Below are positions 38,346 to 49,650 of a stretch of DNA of 64,000 bases, one piece after another. The notes under the pieces were generated by a model. It saw nothing but the letters and a program-made list of their open reading frames with translations, did no database searches and was not told where the DNA came from. Origin of the DNA: Escallonia rubra. Its lineage: Eukaryota; Streptophyta; Magnoliopsida; Escalloniales; Escalloniaceae. A program made the position numbers and the translations under genes. Position 1 is the stretch's first letter. The number at the start of each line of letters is the position of its first letter. Location of the stretch: assembly GCA_033065855.1 (NCBI GenBank), contig JAVXUO010002200.1:310001-374000 (forward strand). The letters are read 5' to 3'.

Positions 38346-38587
38346 TATCCATGATGAACCAGAGTTGAATAATTACTAAGTATTCCATTTTCATGACATT
38401 ATTTACGTATTCTTTGGTTGAACATTAAAATATTCTACTCATAAACTTAACAAAAAAGGCGGATTTAATCCCACCCTGTGCATCTTCACTGGTCCATTAA
38501 CTAGTATGGTTAAAATCAATAAAAGCAATCAAATGCTCCTTCGCATAACTTTTGTCCACTTTTCACTTTTTCCAAAGTCTAAAATTG
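38346..38587. other. AT-rich spacer
   Basis: This is a short AT-rich stretch between the RPA remnant and the LTR remnant with nothing recognisable. Confidence 0.4.
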
Positions 38588-39735
38588 TTATATAATGTTA
38601 GATCATTCTAGATTTGGCATAAGAGTAACATGTAGATAAGTAGATAAGATGTAATTATTATCAATTGAGATACTATTGTTAGGTTTAATTAATTGGTAAA
38701 GTTGAATTATCCTCCACCACCCCCTCCACCACACCCACATATAGTTGTATCCAATCAACAATGATGAATGAAAACCCTAATTATGTTTCTAAATGGTATC
38801 AGAGCAAGACGATTCCTGTTTTGAGAGTCCTCTAACTGCTTCCGCATTCCGACAGATGGCCTCATGCCGTTCACCCGGCGAAATCTTTTTTCTCTTCCTC
38901 TTTTCTTAGTAAGCTATGCTTCAATAAACTATGATTTGAAGTTTCTAGCTTCTGATCTAATCAATTATTCTACATCCCCAGTTTGATCTCCAACCGTATC
39001 TCAAGAAGAAAAAAAGGAACTTTTGACAAATTTGAACACCGCTGCCATCTTATATGTTGCATCTTTGCTAACTATCTTACTCTACTTTTTGCTACTCCTC
39101 CACTAATGCATTAGTAACCTTTCATAATTACGGATAGTCTCTCTAGCATACAATAGCTATCTCATTCTCTTTTTATGTATGCTTCTTAATTTCCTGAAGA
39201 TTGGAAAGGTCTTTCTACCTTTTTCTAATTGTTCTCTCTCATTTTTATTCTATAGACTATGTTGATTATCTCGTAGTTCTCAAAGAGTCATTTTATTTCA
39301 TAGACTTAGTTTGATTATCTCGTCGTTCTGAAAGAGCCATTCTCTTCAAGCTCACACTTTCTTGTGCTTAAGCACTTCGTTTCTACATGTTCACAATCTG
39401 CTTTCAGTCCTGTAGAATAAAAACTGGCATGCCTTCCATTGGCTTATGGATTATAAAGGAGTGATCTCTCGCAAGTACATGCATTATGAAAACTCTTGCC
39501 AGACTTTTTAGTTTAATTTTTCCTTCAGGTTAAATTTGTAACAAAACATATGGAAATTTTACTCAAAATACCTAGTGTTCGGCGGCGGGGCGGAGGGAGG
39601 GGGGTTGCGCGCAGGGTTGTGTTGGAGGTTAGATAAAGTTAGATCGTTCTAGATTTGAGATGAGAGTAACATTTATATAACATGTGATTAGCTATAATTT
39701 GAGATAATAGTGTTGGTTGAGATAATTGGTAGAAA
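38588..39735 (+). mobile_element. Degraded small LTR retroelement
   Basis: A primer site TGGTATCAGAGC occurs at about 38795, matching initiator Met-tRNA. Upstream text TTAGATCATTCTAGATTTG...AGAGTAACAT (about 38599-38635) recurs as TTAGATCGTTCTAGATTTG...AGAGTAACAT at about 39630-39672. The second copy follows a purine-rich tract (about 39580-39603). This fits 5' and partial 3' LTRs of an element of about 1.1 kb with no gag or pol. Exact LTR ends and a target duplication are not resolved. Confidence 0.6.
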
Positions 39736-41857
39736 CAAATGAAAAGCCAAACTAGTACAAGAACAAGGTATTGGCAACAAGTCAATGCGTACAAGTCGGA
39801 ATCCTATTCAAAAAAAAGGCAAAAAGTGAAAGTTGGAAAAAAAAAAATAGAAGGCATGAAGTATTCGGAGACACAACATGACACACAAGCAAAGCTTGAT
39901 AAAACCCTAGAAAGCCGAGTCAATAAACTAGATCTCAGAATAAACCAAACGTAGGCTCCAAATATAGGCGAAATCGACATACTGAGTGTGTGCGGGCGTG
40001 TGCATGAATACGCAATTGCAAATTGAAGATCAAATGTAGAGCAGGACTCACCGTTGTAGTTCAATTTAGCGCTAATAGATACAGTGTCTTCATTTGTGGA
40101 CTCTGGCGTGGCAGATTGGTAATTACTGACGCGAGCGCGGTCAACGCGAGAGAGGGAGTTTAATGAAGACGATCTGAAAGGCCCATCGCCGCCGCAAATC
40201 ACGGCGGTGGAGTGACTGGACCGGTGCGGTGCATTTTCATAGAAAGTCGTGGGCGGTGGTGGACGAAGCGGCAACGGCGGCGCCGTGGTGGTGATGACAG
40301 TAATGACGGTGGTTGTGGTAAGCGGTTGTCGGCAGTATTCGAATTTTGGTGGTGGGGGGAAATGAGCAACATAGAAAAGAGTCGGGCTGTTTGGTGGGCC
40401 TAGGATCCTTATGTACATAAAAGATACAGCAAAATATACTAGTTAAAAATCTATCCTTCTAAATTTTAGCGACCGTAACGAAATATTTTTCACGATAATC
40501 TTTTGTCACTAAAAACTGTTAGAATCGGGATGTTGTATTATATAAAATATAATTATCCAGTTTGGTGATAGCATTTAGAGTACTCTGGTTCATCTTATCT
40601 TCCTTTCCTTTTGATTGCAAGGAAAATAGATGACATAATTACTACGAGGTTATCACTTCAATTACATCCATATAAATTGGATTGTGTACGGTAGAGGCTT
40701 CAAAGTGCCAGCAAAATTTTGTCATAATTTTGAAATAATTTTTTTTATAATACTTTTGTGTCGAACAATGATTGGCCATCACTTGATTATCGAAAATTAT
40801 AAAATGTTAAAATAAAAAATTGTCAAAATCACATATAGAAAAATGACAATGACATTTAATCATAATCTATAAATTTAAGTTGGTGTTTTTTTGGATTTTT
40901 AGCCTCCTCTCTCGTATCTTTCTCATTCCAGATGCCTCACGTCTAAAAGGGCCTTTTCACCACTATTGTTGGAGTAAATCATTCAATTTAGTAAAGGTTA
41001 TGATCTGGAGTGCATCATACATTCTTAACAATTTTTCCTACTATACGAGCAATATCAACTGCTCAAAAATTATTATCAAATAATTAAATGTTGTAATTCT
41101 TCAAAATTAATATTGAAGGCCAAATCATGATGGGTTTGTTGGACCCACCAACGTGAAAAATATTTGCTGATCTGATGGTAATTTTCTGATCATTGAATAG
41201 CAAGATAGTTGTTTACACTGCATAAAATTTGGAACCACAAATAAATTGAGAGACCGGCCAAAAAACTTCACTCAAGGCATATTCGTTTTAAAGAGTCGTG
41301 GTTCTTAATAAATTGTCTAATCAAAGCAAGAATGGTTTATTTATGTGTAGCCAGTTCTGAATAAAGAATTGACACATGGCTCACTTACATAGGGTAAGGA
41401 ATCTTAACTGTGCAGTGTATGACCATGAGAAGAAGTGTAAAAAATGTGGTAAAGGTTAGATAAAAAAATTAGGGCAAGAAGGTAAAAAATGGTCATATCA
41501 AGTCTCATTACGTGCCAAGGTCAGATCAAATCAAGGACAATTAACGTGGATGGCAAGGTAAAACAGGTATGCCTATAAACGTGGCAACTCTCAATTGGAT
41601 CAACATAAGATTAATGAATGAAAGTCCAAGTATAAAAGTCATATATGTTGTATTAATATTCTCTTCAGCACCATAACAAACTACCCTTTAAACACTCAAG
41701 AAAGTATAGTGCTCTTGAAATGTTTAATCCATGCATCGTACCACTGTGATATCCCTTGAAACCACTATTTACCCAAGTATACATTAGCCTACTAGAAAGA
41801 ACATATGTTACTTCTAGGAAATATAAATGTGACCTACTTGTTAAGTATTATATAATA
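39736..41857. other. Intergenic region with one exon-like segment
   Basis: A minus-strand open frame (40418 down to about 40050) has GC-rich codon-like composition and ends at a good donor (ACG|GTGAGT, about 40049). It could be a first exon or captured exon, but I find no partner exon and recognise no family. The remainder (40430-41857) is AT-rich with nothing supported. Confidence 0.4.
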
Positions 41858-42147
41858 CTCCCTCCTTCCTAAAAAAATTAATCATATTTTCTTTTGAGTT
41901 GTTCCAAAAAATTTAATCATTTTTCAAATTAAGAAAAATTCTGTAGTTTTTTTTTTTGTTTCCTATCTTTACCCTTTTTACACTTATTTTACTCTATTTT
42001 CTCTCACTGCATTTAATCCTCCACAAATTCACTTTTTCTGTCATGACCCACTTTATTCTGGAATATAATGAAAAACTCTTAAATATGACTTATATCCTTA
42101 ATAAGCGTGCAAGTCAAACACGATCAAATATATCAGGATGGAGGGAG
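41858..42147. mobile_element. Stowaway-type (Tc1/mariner) MITE, 290 bp
   Basis: It begins CTCCCTCC at 41858 and ends GGAGGGAG at 42147, the diagnostic Stowaway terminus, with TA target duplications at 41856-41857 and 42148-42149. The interior is AT-rich and non-coding. Similarity between the arms extends beyond the termini (TTAATCATATTTT-type text). Confidence 0.9.
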
Positions 42148-42699
42148 TAAATCTTACCCCGATTAAGCATAAGTTTTCCTTCGTTGCAACTTTGATCACC
42201 TTTCAAGGTACATCTTTCTCTTTTTCTTTCTCAGTCAATCATGTTATTTATATGTTTTCTTGTTTATGGATGGAAATGCTATACGTTTGTCCTCTATCGT
42301 TTTGAGTTCTTTTGTTGTTAAAATGATACCTAACCTTTCATGAATTTTTTAATGTAAAATGTCAGCACAGCATAAAGCCATGACAAGTTGGAAAATGTAA
42401 GGTGTCCACGGAGAATAGATGGTAGCATTTGGTCTGCAACAGAGAAAAATAGAGAACGAAATCATTTTTGATAAAAGTATAAGATCCACCATTAACGAGC
42501 ACAAGATTTCAAATTTCTTTTGGGTTTCAACCCCCCCCCCCCCCCCCACGAGCTTAAGATGTTCTGATCGGCCTTAAATCTCAAGATTCACAAAAACTCC
42601 TTCTCCTCTGAATTCCATGCATTGATAGGCAACGAACAATATCTTCGCGTTTGTGACGAAATAATAAATAATACCTAAGGTAGTTGATCCATTGTCATC
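42148..42699. other. AT-rich intergenic DNA with a C-run
   Basis: There is no gene. A homopolymeric C tract lies at about 42531-42547. Confidence 0.5.
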
Positions 42700-43766
42700 G
42701 GTAGCAACTTAGCTAAGTTGTTAGCTCTAGCCTGGCTATCCATATGCATTCGGTGGATTGCCCAAATCTTTTTTTTAACATTCTTTTTAAGTTTGTCCGT
42801 CCTATATGGGCCGGACATGACTTTTTAATTTTTTACTCCTTTAGGTATGATAAAAAAAATTGTAATATCCCTGTCTGCCCATTCTGGGACAGACGATCAT
42901 ACATTAATCTTCAGCTCTTTCTAGGTCTACGCTAATTCACTAAAGGGCAGCCTTTCATCTTCTCCCCTCTAATTTATTTTTCATCACCATTTGAATTTAT
43001 ACCCAGTATTCATCTTCCAAGGAAGCAAAATGAAATCGCAAGCAAGCAAGCAGGATCAAAGGGTGATTAGAATGACCGCAATACTGCATTATTTCAAATC
43101 TTAACCCCATATCTAAGGTGAATCCAGATCTAGTCCAACCACATAACCTATAATGAAAATAACCCAATCATACAAACAACATCCTACCAATTGAAGCTTT
43201 CTTAAGACCACCAGGCCTTCTCGATTGAATTTGTTATAGAAACTTTCAAGCGACATACTAAAAAATATACCAATTACATAATAGATTTTTTGCCAATGAG
43301 CATAAATCTGATAGGAGTAGAATTTTATTAGAGTTAAAAAACAAAAAGTGATTGGGTAGTCTTAGTCTCGCTGTAGTCTCGGCCAACCGCCATTGTCAGT
43401 CTTGGCCAACCACCACAGCATTGGCTCCAATATGTCCATCACCCTCCAGAGCTCGACCCAAGTCCTCCTTCGTCGTGCACGATTGCCTCGCGTTGCCCTC
43501 TGTTGCTACTCTGCCGCCCTTGACTGCCTCGAGCAGTGGCTTCACTGGCTACCGTTGTTAATTGTGGTCACCTAAAGAGGGGGAGGGGTGGTGGATCGGA
43601 CAAATCGAGAGAAAGACCTAAGTGTTGTTAAGGGAAAAAATGTAACTAACCATCCAGCCTATTATAGGGGCGAACGGTTAAATATGCAAAAAAATAATGC
43701 ACTATTGGCCGTTCATTGACCGCGTATGAACGGCCAGATCAGCGCTAGCAACTTAGTTAAGTTACC
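42700..43766. mobile_element. Long-TIR (MULE-like) element, about 1.07 kb
   Basis: The left arm starting GGTAGCAACTTAGCTAAG (42700) matches, inverted, the right arm ending at about 43766 (GTTAACTAAGTTGC-type text reading outward), with similarity over about 60 bp. No convincing target duplication was found. A plus-strand GC-rich segment (43352-43561) is codon-like but unidentified and could be captured sequence. Confidence 0.55.
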
Positions 43767-44087
43767 ACCGGTGGCAGTGAATAAGCTCTCAATAACGATT
43801 ACTTCAATATGTAAATCTTGTGAGCCTTTCCACACATTACCAATGAGTTTTGAATTGAATGTTTTCACATGGTATCAGATCAGTCAATTCAGACCCAGCA
43901 GACAATTAAAAATTACATTCATTTTCACTCAGTTTAATTCATTCACATGTTTGGCCCTGGCCGCACATGAGGTGACGTGTTTAGATATAAATTTCACATC
44001 GAGAAAATAATAATTGATACTTCGATATATAATCTTTGTGAGCCTATTCACACATTGCCAATTGATTTTGAGTAAAATATTTTCACA
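43767..44087 (+). mobile_element. TRIM-like retroelement remnant
   Basis: A primer site TGGTATCAGATC starts at 43870, directly after a truncated 5' LTR (to 43869, ending TTTTCACA). A 3' LTR at 43978-44087 begins TGTTTAGATATAAA and ends TTTTCACA. The LTRs share CTTGTGAGCC..TCACACATT.CCAAT text with each other and with the solo LTR at 12150-12261. The 5' LTR seems cut off where the long-TIR element ends. Confidence 0.7.
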
Positions 44088-45086
44088 TTTGTAACAAAAG
44101 ATATTTGAATTGTCTCATATGAACATGATATGTTATTATATGTTTATGAAAATGCCTACATTCATAAAGTAAAAAAGCCCAAGTTTTTATGTGTGACTGC
44201 TTGGCTTGGGCCGTTTACATGGGAGGCAAGCTAAAGGTTTGGTAGAATTTTCTGTTAACCATACATATGAATTTCAACCCAACTTTAACCTTGAGTTGAC
44301 CAAGATTGACCGGATGCACCACATGTCATAATTTAATAGGTGCATAGTCCAAATTTTACTATATCAGTATCTAACAAGCAAGTTCCAAGTTCGAATAAAG
44401 CAACATTTGTCGTTATGCAAGGCTCACATTTTCAACATCCCCATGTAAATCATGAAAGATCCTTGATGATGACATGACGAGAGCTTTATGCCTGACAAGT
44501 TTTCATGACCTTAGAACCTAAAGAAACTCCTCTCTTCACAAAAAAATAAAAACAAGAAAGAAGGATGAGTAACATTTAGATCGCACAAATCTTGCATTCC
44601 TAGTTAACTCATGCCTGCCCCACGATATTGCATGTATGTTTTACATACACCTCAAAAACTTAAAACCTTTCACTAATCCATTACAATCTTCAATTTGGTT
44701 ACCTATCATGGAGCAAGTTTCTTCCTCTTTCTTCAGCACTTAAGTCATCGACATTTAGCCCCCTTCTAGTTGCACAATTCTAATACCAATGCAAAAGGCA
44801 AATTAAGTGCCTCCCAAGCTACTACGGCCGCCACCTACTTCAGAATTTGGTTAGCTTTAATTCCTTCCGACATACCAACATAAAAAATCCCTTGCTACCA
44901 CAATAACTAAGTCAACCAAATGCATTGTATTCTTTGGAGGGAAAATTAGCTTTTGACCACTTGTACTATACCTTATGTAGGTGATTTCCCCCTTCACTTT
45001 ATAATGATGCACTAAACCCCTTTACAGTTACAATAAGACTGCACCTTTGACATAAATTGTTACTTTTAATAGAAAGTTAAAGTCAT
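44088..45086. other. AT-rich intergenic DNA
   Basis: I see no gene. Part of this stretch (44940-45080) reads like the arm of another transposon (TTTTGACCACTTGTACTATACC), but I found no matching end. Confidence 0.4.
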
Positions 45087-47768
45087 GCAAAATTGCACTT
45101 AACCCTCTTAGATTTACATCATCTACCCACTTAAAACCCTATGGTTTCAATTGGATCACATAATACCCTAACGTTTTTAATTGGTTCAAACTGAGTCCAA
45201 AATCGTATCTCTATTTAGAAAAAGATGGACGGTCATCCACCCCCTTCTCCCCACCACCCACACCTTGCACACACTCAGCCCCCCCCCCCCCCCCTCCCTC
45301 AAGATCTTCCTCGAGAACGTTTTTCGTGACTCTATCACCAACACTGACCACGTTAGAGGTGTCAAACGGGCTAAGGCCCATGGATCAGCCCAGAAAAAGC
45401 CTGGGCCAGCCCGACCCAAAGAGTGAACAGTGCAGGCCCAGTCCGAAGGGCCTAGGGCCTGGACTAGAGTTAGGCCCTTTTTTTCCCCCCAAAATGCCCT
45501 AGCCTGTTTTAAATCCAAGCACGGCCCATTATTCAGCCCGCAGCCTGGCCCTTTCAATATCCCCCCTTCTGCCAACGGCCATATTTTTTGAAAATTATAT
45601 TTTTACTCCTCCAATATATATGTAATGGCTAGTTTGAGGGGTAATTTTGTACAATCTTGTTCCAGCAACTATCTTATGCACTTTTATATATTTGTCCTCC
45701 AACAACTAACAACTAATTTTTAGAGGTTTTTTGGTTTTTTGTGAGGTTCGAAAAATCTGGATTTGATTCCTTCTTCTTCACATTATTTAAACCAATTAAC
45801 TACTCTCTTTTATCTACATTCTCAAGCTTTGTTGTGCATTCTTCTTTGTTACTAGATATTAACCCTCTCAGTATCATAATTACAAGTCAATAGATTTTGG
45901 CTAAACATTTGTTACTTACTTTTATTTGTTACTTACTTGTTATTTAGTACTTTTACTCTTTAACTATTTAATTAGTCTTATCAGTTTTTATTTTTATTTT
46001 TTATCTTTCAAATATTTTAAAAAAATATCTCTACTTCAAAAGGATCAAAATCATGTAGCCAAAAATGTTGACCACCACGAACACCACTATGTGAAAAGTG
46101 AGCACCATAATATCAAGAGCAAGCACTAGTCGGTATAGACATGCAAAATTCTTTTTGGTTTTTAACCAAAAATTTCCTAATTTTCAATACATCATAGATT
46201 CACACCATTTTAGTCAAGAATGTAGCTCAGTTGGCAACACTAATAGTCCAATGCACAATTTTCACCCGATGAGTGGTTGTGGAGAGGAAGGACCGAGCAA
46301 TCTTACCTCAAGTCTACCAGAAGCCCAAAAGGCAGATAAAAAGCTCAAGCTAAATGTTTGGAGCATTTTATAAGAGTTATGCTTCATGGTGTACCCAAAG
46401 TTCAATGTAAGTATTGTTTAAAACATTTTACTTGTGGCAGTGGTAATTCACATCTTAATTGAATTTCCAACAACGTACATCTACACAAGGCCGTGTTGCT
46501 GAGATCAACACGCAACTATCTTTTGACGGTAAATTGTTTATTTACAATCAGCGACAACAAAGAGACGTCTTTACTGAATTTACTGTGCACAAAGGAAAGA
46601 ACCTTTTAAGTTTACTTACAATGAAAAGTATACCATATATATGAATAATTACATACAACCTTTGTATAAAAAGGTTCATTGAAATACTACAAGGCCTTAA
46701 TTGATTAATTTGAAAATTTTGATGTTAAAGTTAGTCTTACGTCTGATGTTTGAAGATCTTCTTATATTATGCTTAATTATTCTTGTTTGACGGCACATTG
46801 GATTAATTATGATTGGTTATGCATAAGACAATCATTACTTTTGAAATCTTTCCATATTCACATGATGCATCACACGTTGCTGAAATTATACTCCAAGCAG
46901 GTAACACCTTTAAAATAGATGATAAGATAATGAATGTTAGTTTTGATTAAACTGACAATTTTCTATCCGTACCCGCGGGTCGATTTGTACCCGGCCAAAA
47001 ATCTCGGGTACGGGTAAATATATGTGCTACCCGCTGAAATTGGACCCGTACCCGAACCGAACCGTAATTTTCGGATCGGTCCAGGTCGGGTTACGGGTTA
47101 CCCACGATTTACCCATTTTTCAAACTATATATAGAACCGTTTGTGCCCTAAGCCTCTCACTTTCATTTTTCTTCACCCTTCTTCTCACTCCTTATACCGC
47201 CGTTGCCGCCCGTTCTTCTTTGTCGCCCCCCGTCGCCCCTCTCACTCGAGATCTACCACCGGTGACCCTTTACTCCGTCTTCGCCCTCACTCTCAGCCGC
47301 CCTCGTCGTCAATCCTTTACCGCAGCCACGGATCGTGTAAGTCACTGACTGTCGCCCTTCGTCTCTCCGTCAGCGATGGTCACTTCGTCGTCAATCTTCT
47401 CTCCGTCAACACTAGATCTACTGCTGACTGTCGCCAGTCGCCACAAGATCTATTGATCTTGTATTTTTTTTTTTTTGGTTTTATTTTCTTTATTCAAGAA
47501 TCCTGATCTTGTAGTTTTTTTTTTTGTTTTTTTTTGTTTCTTCAAGAATCTTGATCTTGATTTTATGGAGATTGTGTAATAAATGTTAATGGAGATCGAT
47601 TATTGTGATTGGTAATGTTGATCTACGATTGATAGATCTACTGATCATGAGTTGGGTTCTATTTTGTATATTCAAGAGTCCTGATCTTGATTTAATGTTG
47701 CTGTGTAATAGATCTTAATGGAGATTGATTATTGTAGTAATTGGTAATGTTGAAGATCTGATTGTGTT

Positions 47769-47891
47769 GGATTAAATGCACAGGAAACCCCATACTTTGG
47801 GGTCATTTACACGGAACACCCCATGATTTGAATTTTGACCCAAAACACCCCAAACTTCCAATTCTGGTGCACGTAGCACCATTTGACGGAT
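47769..47891. repeat. MULE left terminal inverted repeat
   Basis: This 123-bp repeat matches 54567-54689 inverted with no difference that I can see. It probably holds the transposase-binding site and the promoter of the GRF gene, which starts 243 bp further in. Confidence 0.93.
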
Positions 47892-48134
47892 TTTACTCCT
47901 TTCCTTGGGATGTCTGTTAGAAGCCAAAAGATACAAAGGTAACTTCCTCCATAAATCCAACATGGCAGCCACGTCAATTCCCTCCATAACTCTCCCTCAT
48001 ATCTGAGAACCCCACTTTCTTTTCCCGCCAAAACCATATATATATATATATACACACATCTTCACAATCCACACTGAATTAGGGTTTATGAAATTGGGGA
48101 TATCTTAAATTGAATTTATTAGACTCAATTGGAG

Positions 48135-48674
48135 ATGAGCTCGAGTAGTAATTCACACAACAATCAATACGCTGTTAGATGCCACTGTGGAGTGTCTCGG
48201 GTCATGCACTCTTGGACATCGGACAATCCTGGAAAAAGGTTTGCAGGTTGTGGAAATTATAAGGTAAGTAATTCATGTGGCCATTTTGAGTGGGTTGATC
48301 CTGAGGTTTGTGATCGTGGCAAAGTATTTGGCAGGATGATATTGAAGAAAAATAAAGAATTGCGTGAAAGGTATGAAGAAGAGGAGAAGCAAATTGGGTT
48401 GCTACTGAAGGTTAACGAAGAAGGGGAAAAAAGGGTTCACGGTGTGATGAAGATGAATGAAATATTGATTGAGAAGAATGAAGAGCTTAGGGCAGAGATT
48501 CAGATGTTGAAGGCCAAGAAAGAAGCTACTGAAGGGCAGCTGAAAATCAAGGGCAAACAGCTCTTAGTATGTTGGCTGTCAATTCTGTTACTCACTTTAG
48601 CCATATGGTTAGGATCAAGGAATTACACACTGAATTCCAAGGACAATGAAAGATTGTTCTTAAACCATGTTTAG
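48135..48674 (+). CDS. MULE accessory protein: GRF zinc finger, coiled coil and membrane segment
   Basis: The 179-aa product starts at ATG 48135, the first ATG after a leader of about 240 bp from the TIR. Residues about 15-55 form a GRF-type zinc finger (CHCG..., then GKRFAGCGNY, CGHFEW and a following Cys), a fold that binds single-stranded nucleic acid in other proteins. Residues about 70-140 are Lys/Glu-rich and read as a coiled coil. Residues about 145-162 (VCWLSILLLTLAIWLG) form a single predicted transmembrane helix. Small plant GRF proteins of this layout are common and often sit inside transposons. A role in transposition is inferred only from position. It is convergent with the transposase gene and uninterrupted. 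Confidence 0.85.
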   Translation: MSSSSNSHNNQYAVRCHCGVSRVMHSWTSDNPGKRFAGCGNYKVSNSCGHFEWVDPEVCDRGKVFGRMILKKNKELRERYEEEEKQIGLLLKVNEEGEKRVHGVMKMNEILIEKNEELRAEIQMLKAKKEATEGQLKIKGKQLLVCWLSILLLTLAIWLGSRNYTLNSKDNERLFLNHV

Positions 48675-49650
48675 AAAAAGTGCTTGGAACCTTGTTTAGT
48701 TTGTTTTCCGTATGTGTATTTGTTTCTATGAATGAGCAATGTAGTGCTCTGTTTTGTTTGAGGTTTGTGCATTGAGTTTTAGGTCATATATATAAATTTA
48801 GATGTGTAATTTTATCATGGCAAATTGTGCTTTTATTGTTGCTCAATTAATTCACAAACAAATAAATAATAGGGCTTTGTATTATGCCATTAAAACAGCA
48901 AAAGAAATGAAATTGGACTGCATTATGCCATCAAAACAGCAAAAGAAAATGCAATTGGACTGCATTAAACATCAACAAAACAATTGGGCTCTGCAGTATG
49001 CCATTAAAACAGCAAAAAAAATGCAATTGAACTGCATTATGCCATCAACTGTAAAAAAACAAGTTGAACTCCATCAAAATAGAAAACTGCATTATGCCAT
49101 CAAATGCATTATGCTGTTTTGATGCCACTGCATTATAGCATCAAAATTGCAGAACAACATATCAGATTCCCACCAAGGCAATAGAGCTATACTAATGAAC
49201 CATTCCCACCAAAGCAATAGAGCCATACTAATGAACCATTCCCACCAAAGCAATAGAGCCATACTAATGAACCATTCCCCCTTGCACAACATATCACAAT
49301 CCCATCAAAATAGCAGAACAACATATGCCCATGTGTGCATTAGTCATACTAATTAACCATCCCATCAAAATAGGCAAACTGCAAGTGTGCATTAAAATAC
49401 TTCTTCATATATCAATGAACTTCAATAGGTTTACACTGTCAATAACAAGAGCCTGAATTGGTGCTTTAATTAAGGGCAATACAATTCTAATTGTGCCATA
49501 TACAAAAGGCTCCACAATTCTACTTCAGCCATGTACAAAAGGATTCCACAGTAGTTAGGCCATATACAAAAGGCTCCACAATTCTAGTTCAGTCATATAC
49601 AAAAGTACCCACAATAGTTAGGCCATATACAAAGGCGCCACAATTATAAT
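48675..49650. repeat. MULE intergenic region with three short tandem-repeat families
   Basis: Between the convergent genes lie CATTATGCCATCAAAACAGCAAAA-like units (about 48885-49110). These are followed by three copies of a 37-bp unit containing CACCAA.GCAATAGAGC.ATACTAATGAAC (about 49170-49275). A third family of GGCCATATACAAAAGGCTCCACAATTCTA-like units spaced about 60 bp apart lies at about 49495-49700 and overlaps the 3' end of the transposase gene. Open frames across these are repeat artefacts. The poly(A) sites of both genes probably lie here. Confidence 0.75.

Noticed and set aside
49160-49280. Three regularly spaced copies of a 37-bp unit, superficially CRISPR-like
   Set aside because: The copies are contiguous without unique spacers, and they sit inside a plant MULE as a plain tandem repeat.
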